Position numbers and translations under genes: made by a program
Assembly (NCBI RefSeq): GCF_024704725.1
Contig: NZ_JALIQS010000002.1
Coordinates: forward strand, 372,001-436,000
DNA: 64,000 nt
Direction of reading: 5' to 3'
DNA from: Shinella sp. CPCC 101442
GTDB taxonomy: Bacteria; Pseudomonadota; Alphaproteobacteria; Rhizobiales; Rhizobiaceae
Notes under the pieces: generated by a model
What the model saw: the letters and a program-made list of their open reading frames with translations, nothing else
The model's database searches: none
Told to the model about the DNA's origin: nothing
Part shown: positions 28,394-37,676 of the stretch, piece by piece
Position numbering within the stretch: position 1 is the first letter of the stretch
Layout of the letters: each line of letters opens with the position of its first letter

Positions 28394-29019
28394 GCGATGC
28401 GGCCCGTGCCAAGGCAGAACCCCGCGCCTGGCAGCGCATGCTGTCCGGCCGACGTCTCGACCTTCTCAATCCCTCGCCGCTCGACATCGAACTCTCCGAT
28501 ATCGCCCATGGCCTTGCCCGCGTCGCCCGCTGGAACGGCCAGACGAATGGCGAGCATGCCTTTTCGGTGGCGCAGCATTCGCTGATCGTCGAAGCGATCT
28601 TCCGCCGGCAGAACCGCTGCAATGCCGATGAATGCCTGGTCGCCCTGCTGCACGACGCGCCGGAATATGTGATCGGCGACATGATCTCGCCCTTCAAGGC
28701 GGTGGTCGGCGGCGGTTACAAGACGGTGGAAAAGCGCCTCGAAACCGCCGTGCACCTGCGCTTCGGCCTGCCGTCCGCAACGCCCGCCACACTGAAAGCG
28801 AAGATCAAGAAGGCCGACCAGGTCGCCGCCTTCTTCGAAGCGACGGAGCTGGCCGGCTTTTCCCATGCCGAAGCCGTCAAATTCTTCGGCGCGCCGCGCG
28901 GCATCACGCTCGACATGATCGAGATCACCCCCGTGCCTACAGCCGAGGCGCAGCGCCGCTTTACCGAACGTTTCGAGACGCTGGAGCGCGAGCGCGGCCT
29001 TTTGGCGAAAGCGATGTGA
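28390..29019 (+). CDS. HD domain phosphohydrolase, YfbR-like
   Basis: A 209-residue metal-dependent phosphohydrolase. HD residues are in GEHAFSVAQHSLIVEA (His) and ALLHDAPEYVIGDM (His-Asp), with a later conserved Asp in KKADQVAAFFEA. YfbR-type enzymes are 5'-nucleotidases for deoxynucleoside monophosphates, which is a reasonable but unproven guess. The start overlaps ygfZ as ATGA. Confidence 0.87.
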   Translation: MSDAARAKAEPRAWQRMLSGRRLDLLNPSPLDIELSDIAHGLARVARWNGQTNGEHAFSVAQHSLIVEAIFRRQNRCNADECLVALLHDAPEYVIGDMISPFKAVVGGGYKTVEKRLETAVHLRFGLPSATPATLKAKIKKADQVAAFFEATELAGFSHAEAVKFFGAPRGITLDMIEITPVPTAEAQRRFTERFETLERERGLLAKAM

Positions 29020-29021
29020 CC

Positions 29022-29549
29022 ATGGGCACGATCGTCGTCGCACCGCTTGGAAAGATCGCGGAACTCGCCATCCGGCACCGCTGTCGCGAGATGCTGAGCC
29101 TCGTCGCACCGAAGCAGAACTTCCATCGCCCTGCCGTTATCGATGCAGGGCGCCATCTCATCGTCGGCGTCAACGACATCGCCTTTGCCGGCACGGGCAA
29201 TCTCGTCGCGCCCGGTGAGGACCATGTGGCCGCCATCGTCAATTTTGCGCGTGGCTGGGACCGGGGGGCGCCACTCCTCGTGCATTGCATGATGGGCGTG
29301 TCCCGCTCGCCCGCCGCCGCGCTGATCAGCGCGCTCGCCATCGAACCCGATCAGGACGAACAAGACCTGGCGCAACGCCTGCGCCATGCCTCCGTACAGG
29401 CGACACCGAATGTACGGCTCATCGAGATCGGCGATCATGTGCTGGGGCGCAATGGCCGGCTCGTCACCGCCGTCAAGGCCATCGGCCGTGGGGCGGACTA
29501 TGTCGGCGACAGTCCCTTCGTCTTTTCCGCAAGTCCGGTGGAGCCATGA
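29022..29549 (+). CDS. Tyrosine phosphatase family protein
   Basis: A 175-residue protein with the phosphatase loop HCMMGVSRSPAAA (Cys89, Arg95; pattern H-C-x5-R-S), typical of dual-specificity-like phosphatases of Rhizobiales. The general-acid Asp is probably in the 50-60 region (VNDIAFAG). The gene begins 3 bases after the HD gene and overlaps nadQ as ATGA. The substrate is unknown. Confidence 0.85.
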   Translation: MGTIVVAPLGKIAELAIRHRCREMLSLVAPKQNFHRPAVIDAGRHLIVGVNDIAFAGTGNLVAPGEDHVAAIVNFARGWDRGAPLLVHCMMGVSRSPAAALISALAIEPDQDEQDLAQRLRHASVQATPNVRLIEIGDHVLGRNGRLVTAVKAIGRGADYVGDSPFVFSASPVEP

Positions 29550-30520
29550 CGGACCCGCGCACCCGCCCCCCGGTCGAAATCGGCCTCAATGCGGCGGTGG
29601 TCGCGATTTCGGGCCGCAGCCCCTGCATCCTCGCCATCGGCGGCCATGGCGGAGAACGCGACGCCCTGCCCTTCGGACCTTTCGATCCGCAGCTGCATCG
29701 CACGTTCGAAACCAGCCTGCGCGCCAGCGTGGAGGCGCAGACCGCGCTGAAACTCGGCTATATCGAGCAGCTCTATACCTTCGGCGACCGCGGCCGGCAG
29801 AAATTACCGGACGAAGCGGGCACGCACATGGTTTCCGTCGGCTATCTGGCCCTGACGCGCACGGACACCGAGGCCAATGAACAGCTTGCGGAAGCCGGTG
29901 CGGCATGGCGCGACTGGTACACCTATCTGCCCTGGGAAGACTGGCGGCAGGGCCGACCTGCGGTGATCGACCAGCTCATCATACCCGCTTTGAAGCGATG
30001 GGCAGGCGATGTGATGCGCGAGGAGCGCCTCAACACGACGCCTCTGCCGCTGACCCGCATCCGGCTCGCCTTCGGCCTCGACGACTTTCCCTGGGACGAG
30101 GAGCGCGTGCTGGAGCGTTACGAACTGCTTTATGAAGCCGGCCTTGCCGAAGAGGCGGTCACGGACGGGCGCACCCGCCCCTGCACGTCCTCGCCAGGCA
30201 TCGCCATGCGCCACGATCACCGCCGGATCGTCGCGACCGCCATGGCGCGCCTGCGCGGCAAGCTCAAATACCGCCCGGTCATCTTCGAACTGATGGCGCC
30301 GGAATTCACGCTCACCGAATTGCAGGCGACCGTGGAGGCAATCTCCGGCCGGCACCTGCACAAGCAGAATTTTCGCCGGCTGGTCGAGGGGGCCGAACTC
30401 GTCGAGCCGACCGGTGGTTCGACTTCCGCAACCGGCGGCCGGCCCGCCGCCCTGTTCCGTTTCCGCAGACGCATTCTGGAGGAGCGCCCGGCGCCCGGCC
30501 TCAAGGTTGGGACGCGATAA
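29546..30520 (+). CDS. nadQ: NadQ, Nudix-related repressor of NAD synthesis
   Basis: A 324-residue regulator of the NadQ/NrtR type (COG4111). The N-terminal part (about 10-160) has the Nudix fold but no complete catalytic box (LRASVEAQTALKLGYIEQL stands where it should be), so it should bind an NAD-related ligand without cleaving it. The C-terminal winged helix (about 240-310) has FELMAPEFTLTELQATVEAI and the NFRRLVE segment typical of NrtR proteins. In Rhizobiales NadQ represses nadABC, encoded here 0.7 kb downstream on the other strand with a palindrome in the nadA promoter. Confidence 0.9.
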   Translation: MTDPRTRPPVEIGLNAAVVAISGRSPCILAIGGHGGERDALPFGPFDPQLHRTFETSLRASVEAQTALKLGYIEQLYTFGDRGRQKLPDEAGTHMVSVGYLALTRTDTEANEQLAEAGAAWRDWYTYLPWEDWRQGRPAVIDQLIIPALKRWAGDVMREERLNTTPLPLTRIRLAFGLDDFPWDEERVLERYELLYEAGLAEEAVTDGRTRPCTSSPGIAMRHDHRRIVATAMARLRGKLKYRPVIFELMAPEFTLTELQATVEAISGRHLHKQNFRRLVEGAELVEPTGGSTSATGGRPAALFRFRRRILEERPAPGLKVGTR

Positions 30521-30537
30521 CCTTCCAGCGCAGTCGC

Positions 30538-30572
30538 GCAGGCAAGACCGCTTCGCACTTCGCTGGACCTGC
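30538..30572. repeat. Possible diverged copy of the palindromic element
   Basis: GCAGG (30538) and CCTGC (30568) form short arms around AAGACCGCTTCGCACTTCGC, which resembles the core AAAACCGCT of the better copies. The match is partial and could be chance. Confidence 0.3.
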
Positions 30573-30678
30573 TTTGCCGGAACGTCCCCTTTCGCCTGTT
30601 TTGCCACCGAACTCAGGACGAGCCGAGATGAACAGGCGCGTGCGCATCGCCTTCAGCCAGAACCTGGCCGAATAGGAC

Positions 30679-31203
30679 TTACTCGATCACGGCGCAGGCG
30701 ATCCGGTCGCCCGCGCCGCCGGCCGGGTCGGTGCGGTAATCGTCCGAGCCCGCATGCACGATCAGCGCCCGCCCGCGAATGCCGCGCTCGGCATCGTCGA
30801 GGCGCACCATCGTCGAATAGATTTGCGCGCGCATCACACCATCTTCCGCCACATACTGGTTCGGCAGGTCACCCGCATGCGGACCAGTGGCGGCGACGAA
30901 ACCGTGCGCCCTCTTGTCGGGATTGAAATGCCCGCCGGCCGCCTTGTGGCCTTCGGCATGGTCATCGCAATTGCCGGTTTCATGGATATGCAGCGCCATC
31001 CATTTGCGCGGCTCGAGCCCTGATATCTCGACCTCGAAGAGGACGCCGTCATTGCCGGCGCTCAGATGCGCACGACCGGTTTCCTTGCCCTTGACGTCGG
31101 TGAAATTCGCTTCCGCCGTATTCTTCGTCTGTTGGGCAAGAGCCGGCGCGCCCAGCGCCGCGAGCGTGCCCGCCATCGTCGCGAGCGTCAAAATCTTCCA
31201 CAT
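30679..31203 (-). CDS. sodC: Periplasmic Cu/Zn superoxide dismutase
   Basis: A 174-residue SodC with a signal peptide (MWKILTLATMAGTLAALGAP, ALA). All ligands can be seen: Cu at His72, His74, His92, His150; Zn at His92, His100, His109, Asp112; and a disulfide Cys79-Cys170. It removes superoxide in the periplasm. It lies between the convergent nadQ gene and nadC, but has its own start 62 bases downstream of the nadC stop, so it could be read through from nadABC. Confidence 0.96.
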   Translation of the reverse strand: MWKILTLATMAGTLAALGAPALAQQTKNTAEANFTDVKGKETGRAHLSAGNDGVLFEVEISGLEPRKWMALHIHETGNCDDHAEGHKAAGGHFNPDKRAHGFVAATGPHAGDLPNQYVAEDGVMRAQIYSTMVRLDDAERGIRGRALIVHAGSDDYRTDPAGGAGDRIACAVIE

Positions 31204-31265
31204 GATGCGTCCTTTCCATGATTGGCCATGGAACCGGAACGCATCTTTCTCCAGGGTGTTCCCCG

Positions 31266-32171
31266 TCAGCGCACCACGACGTCTAGGCCGATGTCGAGCG
31301 TGGGCGCAGCCATGGTTATCTTCGAGGTCGAGATATAATCGACGCCGGTCTCGGCAATCGCCCGGATCGTCTGGAGATTGACGTTGCCCGATGCTTCCAG
31401 CTTCACACGGCGCGCGTCGGTGACATAGGCTTCGTCCGTCAGGCCGGCGCAATCGCGGTTGATCTCGACGGCGCGGCGCAAAAGCTCCGGTCCCATATTG
31501 TCGAGCAGGATGACGTCCGGCTGCGCTTCCAGCGCCTCCTCCAGCTCCTCCAGTGTCGTCACCTCCACCTCGACCTTGACGAGATGGCCGGCAAAGGCAC
31601 GGGCTGAGCGGATCGCTCCTTCGACGCCGGCAGCCACCGCGATGTGGTTGTCCTTGATCAGGATCGCATCGTCGAGGCCATAGCGATGCGAGGAACCGCC
31701 GCCCATGCGCACCGCGTATTTTTCCAGCGCCCGCAGCCCCGGAATGGTCTTGCGCGTGCAGCAGACCTTCGCGGATGTATGCGCGATCTCCTCGGCGAAG
31801 CGCGCGGTGTGGGTCGCCACGCCGCAGAGATGCATGAGGAAATTCAGTGCCACCCGCTCGGCCGAAAGCACCGCCCGCGCCGGTCCCGAGACTTTTGCGA
31901 TGACCGTGCCGGGATCGAGCCGGTCGCCGTCCTTCACGAAGGCGTCGAAACGGATCGACGGGTCCATCAGCCGGAAGGCTTCGCGCGCCAGGTCGAGCCC
32001 GGCCACGACGCCGTGTTCGCGCGCGTTCAACTCCGCCGTCGCCCTCATATCCGGCCCGATCGTCGCCTGGCTGGTTATGTCGCCCGCCCGGCCCAGATCT
32101 TCGACAAGCGCCGCGCGCACCTGTTCCTCCACCAGCAACGGAGAAAGGACGGGGAGATAGGAGGTGGTCAT
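31266..32171 (-). CDS. nadC: Nicotinate-nucleotide pyrophosphorylase (quinolinate phosphoribosyltransferase)
   Basis: Makes nicotinate mononucleotide from quinolinate and PRPP. It has 301 residues. The N-terminal block EEDLGRAGDITS-like (ALVEDLGRAGDITS) and the C-terminal TIM-like barrel with CTRKTIPGLR and LIKDNHI are typical. Start ATG 32171 was chosen for MTTSYLPVLSP; the frame extends upstream through the nadB end. It is the last gene of nadABC, 40 bases after nadB. Confidence 0.96.
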   Translation of the reverse strand: MTTSYLPVLSPLLVEEQVRAALVEDLGRAGDITSQATIGPDMRATAELNAREHGVVAGLDLAREAFRLMDPSIRFDAFVKDGDRLDPGTVIAKVSGPARAVLSAERVALNFLMHLCGVATHTARFAEEIAHTSAKVCCTRKTIPGLRALEKYAVRMGGGSSHRYGLDDAILIKDNHIAVAAGVEGAIRSARAFAGHLVKVEVEVTTLEELEEALEAQPDVILLDNMGPELLRRAVEINRDCAGLTDEAYVTDARRVKLEASGNVNLQTIRAIAETGVDYISTSKITMAAPTLDIGLDVVVR

Positions 32172-32211
32172 GGGCGTGTCCTGCTTCAGTTTCGATGGGA
32201 CGGCGTCGGTT

Positions 32212-33810
32212 TCAAGCCGCCGCCGTTTCCGAGAGTTCCGCCGCCACCTTCTCGGCTTCCGCCAGTGTGATGAAGGTGCGGTGTTTCCAGTTGGCCTTCT
32301 GTTCGGGGAAATCCGAGCGGAAATGGCCGCCACGGCTTTCTTCGCGCAAATAACCCGCGGTCGCGATGAGCTTGGCGGTCGTAACGATGTTGTGGAAGCG
32401 CATGCGGCTGTTTTCACGCTCCAGCGTCACAATCTCGCGGATCGCGGCCTTCAGGCCGTCGCGGGTCCTGATGACGCCCACATGGTCGCTCATGATCCGG
32501 CGCAGGCGCTTCAACGCGGCGCTGTCCTCGATCGTCACGAGATCGTCGCTCTCGCCGGCATTCTTGCCCCAGTCGTTGAGCTTCGGCTCCGGCAACATGC
32601 CCTTGATGTTCTCCGCGATGCGCGCGGCAAAGACCACGGCTTCGAGCAACGAGTTGGAGGCAAGGCGGTTTGCACCATGCACGCCTGTGGAAGTGACCTC
32701 GCCGGCCGCCCAGAGACCGTCGATCGAGGTTCGCCCCTCGGCATCCGTCAGCACGCCGCCCATGTGATAGTGAACGGCGGGGACGACGGGAATCGGCTGA
32801 GTGACGGGATCGATGCCGGCGGCGATGCAGGAGGCGTAGACCGTCGGGAACATGTCGGGGAAATGCGCGCCCACCGCCTTGGTGCAATCGAGGAAGGCGC
32901 CACGACCGGCCTGTACCTCGGCAAAGACACCGCGGGAAACGATGTCGCGCGGGGCGAGTTCCGCATCCGCGTGAATATCGAGCATGAAGCGGTGGCCGGC
33001 GGAATTGACGAGATGCGCGCCATCGCCACGCAACGCCTCGGTGGCGAGCGGCGCGGGATCGCGGCCGATGTTGATGGCGGTCGGGTGGAACTGCACGAAT
33101 TCCGGATCGGCGATGATCGCACCGGCGCGTGCGGCCATGCCGACGCCCTGGCCGCAGGCTTCCCAGGGGTTCGTCGTGACGGCGAAGAGATGGCCGACGC
33201 CACCCGAGCACAGCACCACGGCGCGCGCCGGGAAATGCACGCGGTTCTTCGCCTGGCCGGCATCCGGCCGGGCCACCACGCCCGATACGAAGCGGCCTTC
33301 GCGCACCAGCTCCTCGACCACATAGCCTTCGAGAACGCGGATCGACGGCGTGTTGCGCACGGCGGCGATGAGCGCTTCCATGATGGCCTTGCCGGCCATA
33401 TCGCCTTTCACGCGCACGATGCGGCGCTCGGAATGGGCGGCCTCGCGCGAGAGCAACAACTGCCCTTCGAGGTCACGATCGAAGGGCACGCCGTATTCGA
33501 GAAGGTCATGAATGCGCGCCGGCCCCTCGGAGACCATGAAGCGCGCCATCTTCTCGTCGACGATGCCCGCTCCGGCTTCCAGCGTATCGGCGACGTGTTT
33601 GTCGAAGGTGTCGCCGGGGCTCATGGCCGCCGCGATGCCACCCTGTGCCCAGGCGGAGGACGCGCCCTGACCGATCGGCGCGGCGGCGAGGATTGTGACG
33701 GGACGCGGCGCGAGTTTCAGCGCGCAGAAAAGGCCGGCAAGGCCGCCACCGACGATGACGATATCATCGATGCCGTTCCAGGATTGCGGGCGGAAACTAT
33801 CAATGGGCAT
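32212..33810 (-). CDS. nadB: L-aspartate oxidase
   Basis: FAD enzyme of 532 residues that oxidises aspartate to iminoaspartate, the first step of de novo NAD synthesis. [15 protein letters not shown] binds [19 protein letters not shown] and the HYHMGGV segment carry active-site residues (His-Tyr-His pattern of the fumarate reductase group). It lies between nadA and nadC. An 88-base gap with nested hairpins separates it from nadA. Confidence 0.96.
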   Translation of the reverse strand: MPIDSFRPQSWNGIDDIVIVGGGLAGLFCALKLAPRPVTILAAAPIGQGASSAWAQGGIAAAMSPGDTFDKHVADTLEAGAGIVDEKMARFMVSEGPARIHDLLEYGVPFDRDLEGQLLLSREAAHSERRIVRVKGDMAGKAIMEALIAAVRNTPSIRVLEGYVVEELVREGRFVSGVVARPDAGQAKNRVHFPARAVVLCSGGVGHLFAVTTNPWEACGQGVGMAARAGAIIADPEFVQFHPTAINIGRDPAPLATEALRGDGAHLVNSAGHRFMLDIHADAELAPRDIVSRGVFAEVQAGRGAFLDCTKAVGAHFPDMFPTVYASCIAAGIDPVTQPIPVVPAVHYHMGGVLTDAEGRTSIDGLWAAGEVTSTGVHGANRLASNSLLEAVVFAARIAENIKGMLPEPKLNDWGKNAGESDDLVTIEDSAALKRLRRIMSDHVGVIRTRDGLKAAIREIVTLERENSRMRFHNIVTTAKLIATAGYLREESRGGHFRSDFPEQKANWKHRTFITLAEAEKVAAELSETAAA

Positions 33811-33834
33811 GCTCTTTCCTCCGACACGCCGCTC

Positions 33835-33899
33835 GACCCTCCTGCCCGGAAGGCGAGCTGCGGGGCACTCCTGCCCCTTCCCCTCCCTGCAGGAGGGTC
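33835..33899. repeat. Nested inverted repeats in the nadA-nadB gap
   Basis: An outer 11-bp perfect pair GACCCTCCTGC (33835-33845) / GCAGGAGGGTC (33889-33899) encloses an inner hairpin GGGGCA-CTCC-TGCCCC. It starts at the nadA stop and ends 24 bases before the nadB start. It could stabilise the upstream mRNA or be a dispersed palindromic element. Confidence 0.6.
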
Positions 33900-34978
33900 T
33901 ACTGCTTCAGGTTCACCATCCGCTCCACGGCGAGGCGGGCGCGATCGGCAATCGCCGGATCGACCAGAACCTCCTCCGTCATGGTCACCAGGCTGTCGAG
34001 GATCTTCGGCAGCGTGATGCGCTTCATGTGCGGACAGAGATTGCAGGGTTTAATGAAATCGACACCGGGGAGTTCCGCCTGGATGTTCGACGCCATCGAG
34101 CATTCCGTGACGAGCAGCACGCGCGAAGGGCGGTTGTCCTTCACATAGTTGATCATGCCCGAGGTCGAACCGGCGAAATCGCAGACGGCGATGACATCAG
34201 GATGGCATTCCGGATGGCCGATGATCTCGATGCCGGGATGAGCTTCCTTGTAGGACAGAAGTTCGGCCGCCGTGAAGCGCTCGTGCACCTCGCAATGGCC
34301 CTTCCAGGTCAGGATCTTCTTGTTCGTCTGCTTGGCGACGTTCATCGCGAGATATTCGTCGGGAATGCACAGGACCGTGTCGCTCTCCAGGCTCTCGATC
34401 ACGGCAAGCACGTTGGACGAGGTGCAGCAGATGTCCGTCTCCGCCTTCACGTCCGCCGACGTGTTGACGTAGGTCACTACGGGCACGCCGGGGTAGCGCT
34501 GCTTCAGCAGGCGCACGTCTTCACCGGTGATCGATTCCGACAGCGAGCAGCCGGCGCGCGAATCCGGGATCAGCACGGTCTTCTCCGGGTTCAGCAGCTT
34601 GGAGGTCTCGGCCATGAAATGCACGCCGCACTGGATGATGATCTCGGCATCGACCTTGGTGGCGTCGCGGGCAAGCTGCAGCGAATCGCCGACGATATCG
34701 GCAACGCAGTGGAAGATTTCCGGTGTCTGGTAATTGTGCGCGAGGATCACCGCCCCACGCTCCCGCTTCAGCCGGTTGATGGCGGCGACGTAGGGCGCAT
34801 AAACCGGCCATTCGAAGGCGGGAATGAACTGCTTCACCTTTTCGTACAAGTGTTCCGTCTCGCGGGCGATTTCGGGTGTGAAGGTGAGGTCGGGTTTCTC
34901 CAGAACGCCAAAACGCTCGGCGGCGGTCAACGGACGCGCGGCCTCGGCTTCTGCCGCATGCGGAGCCAGAACGGTCAT
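33899..34978 (-). CDS. nadA: Quinolinate synthase
   Basis: Fe4S4 enzyme of 359 residues that joins iminoaspartate and dihydroxyacetone phosphate to quinolinate. Cluster ligands lie in [15 protein letters not shown] and CNLCPHMKR. The HNYQ block ([11 protein letters not shown]) is conserved. It is the first gene of nadABC and oxygen-sensitive, which may explain why sodC is nearby, though that is inference. The promoter carries the probable NadQ operator. Confidence 0.97.
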   Translation of the reverse strand: MTVLAPHAAEAEAARPLTAAERFGVLEKPDLTFTPEIARETEHLYEKVKQFIPAFEWPVYAPYVAAINRLKRERGAVILAHNYQTPEIFHCVADIVGDSLQLARDATKVDAEIIIQCGVHFMAETSKLLNPEKTVLIPDSRAGCSLSESITGEDVRLLKQRYPGVPVVTYVNTSADVKAETDICCTSSNVLAVIESLESDTVLCIPDEYLAMNVAKQTNKKILTWKGHCEVHERFTAAELLSYKEAHPGIEIIGHPECHPDVIAVCDFAGSTSGMINYVKDNRPSRVLLVTECSMASNIQAELPGVDFIKPCNLCPHMKRITLPKILDSLVTMTEEVLVDPAIADRARLAVERMVNLKQ

Positions 34979-35018
34979 GGAACCCTCCTCTTGCGCCGCC
35001 TGGTTTCGGCGGCCTCGC

Positions 35019-35043
35019 TATTTTGCTCAATCTGAGCATAATA
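35019..35043. promoter_or_regulatory. Probable NadQ operator in the nadA promoter
   Basis: A 25-bp palindrome: arms TATTTTGCTCA and TGAGCATAATA around spacer ATC, matching at 10 of 11 pairs, with a perfect inner TGCTCA-ATC-TGAGCA. It lies 41 bases before the nadA start. A TGCTCA/TGAGCA palindrome fits what I recall of NadQ sites in Rhizobiales, and nadQ is encoded nearby. Confidence 0.8.
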
Positions 35044-35110
35044 GCCGTAAAACAAAACCGGCATTGGCCGGTGGTTCAGATTTAGAAACTTTTGTGACGC
35101 TTTGCAAGAA

Positions 35111-35138
35111 CCGCCGCCCGAATTCCTTCGGGCGGCGG
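35111..35138 (-). terminator. Hairpin terminator after the MFS gene
   Basis: CCGCCGCCCGAA pairs perfectly with TTCGGGCGGCGG across a TTCC loop. The minus-strand tail TTCTTG is a poor U-tract. It stands between the MFS stop and the nadA promoter. Confidence 0.6.
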
Positions 35139-35149
35139 CATCATTTCCG

Positions 35150-36385
35150 TCAGGCCATGGCCGGGCGCGGAACGCTCTTTTCCTGAATGGGCCAGTGCAC
35201 GATGGCCGCGAAGATACCGAGCACCACGCCAAGCCACCACACCGGATCATAGGTGCCGAATTGGTCGTAGAGATAGCCGCCCATCCACACGCCGAGGAAC
35301 GAGCCGACCTGATGCGACAGGAAGACGATACCACCGAGCAGGCCGAGATGCTTCGTGCCGAACATGATGGCGACGAGGCCGTTGGTCGGCGGCACCGTGG
35401 AGAGCCAGAGCAGCCCCATGACGATGGCGAAGATGATGACGGAGACCGGTGATTTCGGCAGCAGGATGAAGGCCGAAACGGCAACGGAGCGGGCGATGTA
35501 GATATAGGCCAGGAAATACGGCTTCGAGTAGCGCTGGCCGATGACCCCGGCGGCCAGCGAACCGATGATGTTGAAGAAACCGATCAGCGCCAGCGCGATC
35601 ACGGCATAACGCGCATCGATACCGAGGTCGCCGAGATAGGCCGGGAAATGCGCGGTGATGAAGGCGACCTGGTAGCCGCAGACGAAGAAGCCGGACACGA
35701 GCAGCAAGTAGCTGCGGTGGCCGAGCGCTTCGCGCAACGCCTCGCCGATCGTCTGCTTGTATTCGGTTGCGGATGTGATGCCGGACGAGGAATTGCCGCG
35801 CAAGGGAATGGCGATCAAGGGCACGAGCAGCATCAGCACGCTGAGATAGATCAGGCTGTCCGACCAGCCATAGGCGCTGATGAGCCCCTGCGAGAGGGGG
35901 GCGAAGAGGAACATGCCCGCCGAACCCGCCGCCGTGCAGATGCCGAAAGCCATGGAGCGCTGATCCGGCGTGACGTTTCGTGCAAAGGACGACAAGAGGA
36001 TGCCGAACGAGCCGGAGCCGACGCCGAGACCAACCAGCACGCCGCCGCCGATATGCAGCCAGAGCGGCGAGGTGCCGAACGACATCAGGAAGAGACCGAT
36101 CGCATAGAGGACCCCGGACATCAGCAGCACGCGCCAGGTGCCGAACTTGTCGGCAATGGCGCCGAAGAACGGCTGGCTGACACCCCAGGCGAGGTTCTGG
36201 AAGGCCATGGCGAGGCCGAACGTCGTGCGATCCCAGCCGGTATCCTGCAGCATCGGCAACTGGAAGAAGCCCATTGCCGAGCGCGGGCCGAAGGTGAGTA
36301 CGGCAATCAGCGAGCCGGCGACGATGATAAGCCAGGGCATGGGCCGGCTCGCGGCAGGTGCTGAAAGGGCGGATGGGGCAGACAT
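35150..36385 (-). CDS. MFS transporter, oxalate/formate antiporter-like
   Basis: A 411-residue major facilitator with twelve expected helices. The GxxxD(R/K) loop between helices 2 and 3 is FGAIADKFGTWRVL. The pattern FGPRSAMGFFQLPM and AFGICTAAGSAGMFLFAPL resembles the monocarboxylate/OFA group. The start ATG 36385 has GGAG six bases upstream. Substrate unknown. It is transcribed toward the nadA promoter, with a hairpin in between. Confidence 0.85.
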   Translation of the reverse strand: MSAPSALSAPAASRPMPWLIIVAGSLIAVLTFGPRSAMGFFQLPMLQDTGWDRTTFGLAMAFQNLAWGVSQPFFGAIADKFGTWRVLLMSGVLYAIGLFLMSFGTSPLWLHIGGGVLVGLGVGSGSFGILLSSFARNVTPDQRSMAFGICTAAGSAGMFLFAPLSQGLISAYGWSDSLIYLSVLMLLVPLIAIPLRGNSSSGITSATEYKQTIGEALREALGHRSYLLLVSGFFVCGYQVAFITAHFPAYLGDLGIDARYAVIALALIGFFNIIGSLAAGVIGQRYSKPYFLAYIYIARSVAVSAFILLPKSPVSVIIFAIVMGLLWLSTVPPTNGLVAIMFGTKHLGLLGGIVFLSHQVGSFLGVWMGGYLYDQFGTYDPVWWLGVVLGIFAAIVHWPIQEKSVPRPAMA

Positions 36386-36683
36386 GGGCATCTCCAAACA
36401 ATGTGCCGAAACCTACGTCGCGGCATCAATTAACAAAAGCGAATTTAATTGACCAAGCGATCAGCCGGATTGATGAAATATTTCGATTCAAGCGACCGGC
36501 GGAGGTGCTTGACGCGGAACGATTTTGGGCGCATTTCCGCTTCAGGTGTCACAGGACGCCAATTGAACCCGGATAAGATCAATGGACCCCGACAGTCGAC
36601 TATCGAGAGCGATCGAGCGACCTGTCCGGTAGCAGCCTTCAAGCTTGCTCCGGATGGCGAGAGCGCCCTCCAAGGAGCAAAGC

Positions 36684-37676
36684 ATGCTGCAGATTTATGC
36701 CCGCAAGGCTGACCGTTTTTGCCTGCGCGAAATTTCCAATCCCGCCATCGAGCAGGCCATCGCCCCCGCGCTTTGGTACGACCTTCTGAACCCGACACCG
36801 GAGGAAGCAAGGGACGTCGAGGCGGCGCTGCACATTTCCATGCCCACACGCGAGGAGATGGAAGACATCGAGCTGTCCGCCCGCCTCTACCAGGAGGATG
36901 GCGCGGCCTTCATGACCATGACGGCGCTAACCAATCTCGACAGCGACGAGCCGATCAAGACGCCGATCACCTTCATCCTGCGCGGTCCCACGCTGGTGAC
37001 GGTGCGCCATGCGGATGCAAAGCCCTTCGCCACCTTCTGCGCCCGGGCGCTACGCGGCAACGGCCACACTTACGAGAACGGCGAGGACGTCATGCTCGGT
37101 GTGATCGAGACGGTGATCGACCGTATGGCGGATGTGCTGGAACGGCTCGGCAACGAGATCGACGGCGTTTCACGCGAGGTCTTCCGCAGCAAGAAGGCCC
37201 CCTCGCGCAAGAAGACGCGCGACCTGGAAGCGCTGATCGAACAGCTCGGCCGCAAGGGCGATTTCCTGAGCGGCGTACGCGAAAGCCTCGTCAGCATCTC
37301 CCGCCTCGTCGCCTACCATGCGGCGCTGGAGACCCCGACGCGCAGGCCCTCGAAGGAAATCCGCCAGCTGGTGAAACTCGTGCAGCGCGACGCCGCCTCG
37401 CTCGGCGACCATGCCGCCTTCCTGTCGGGCAAGATCAACTTCCTGCTCGACGCGACGCTCGGCCTGATCAACCTCGAGCAGAACCAGATCATCAAGATCT
37501 TCACCGTCGCCTCGGTGGTCTTCCTGCCGCCGACGCTGGTCGCGTCGGCCTATGGCATGAACTTCGAGCTGATGCCGGAGCTGCAATGGCGCTTCGGTTA
37601 TCCCTACGCGGTGGGTCTGATGATCATCTCCGCGCTGATGCCGTTCCTCTATTTCAAGCGGCGCGGCTGGGTTTAG
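36684..37676 (+). CDS. corA: CorA family magnesium transporter
   Basis: A 330-residue CorA-type channel. It has a large cytoplasmic N-terminal funnel domain and two C-terminal helices joined by a short loop with the selectivity motif YGMNFELMPEL. Start ATG 36684 follows AAGGAG. It probably forms pentamers and carries Mg2+ or Co2+. The gene overlaps the convergent MOSC gene by 4 bases. The roughly 300 bases upstream hold no other gene. Confidence 0.93.
   Translation: MLQIYARKADRFCLREISNPAIEQAIAPALWYDLLNPTPEEARDVEAALHISMPTREEMEDIELSARLYQEDGAAFMTMTALTNLDSDEPIKTPITFILRGPTLVTVRHADAKPFATFCARALRGNGHTYENGEDVMLGVIETVIDRMADVLERLGNEIDGVSREVFRSKKAPSRKKTRDLEALIEQLGRKGDFLSGVRESLVSISRLVAYHAALETPTRRPSKEIRQLVKLVQRDAASLGDHAAFLSGKINFLLDATLGLINLEQNQIIKIFTVASVVFLPPTLVASAYGMNFELMPELQWRFGYPYAVGLMIISALMPFLYFKRRGWV

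Noticed and set aside
30629-30676. A 15-codon plus-strand frame (starts MNRRVRIAFSQ) between nadQ and sodC
   Set aside because: Too short to support, no conserved feature and only a weak ribosome binding site; likely chance.
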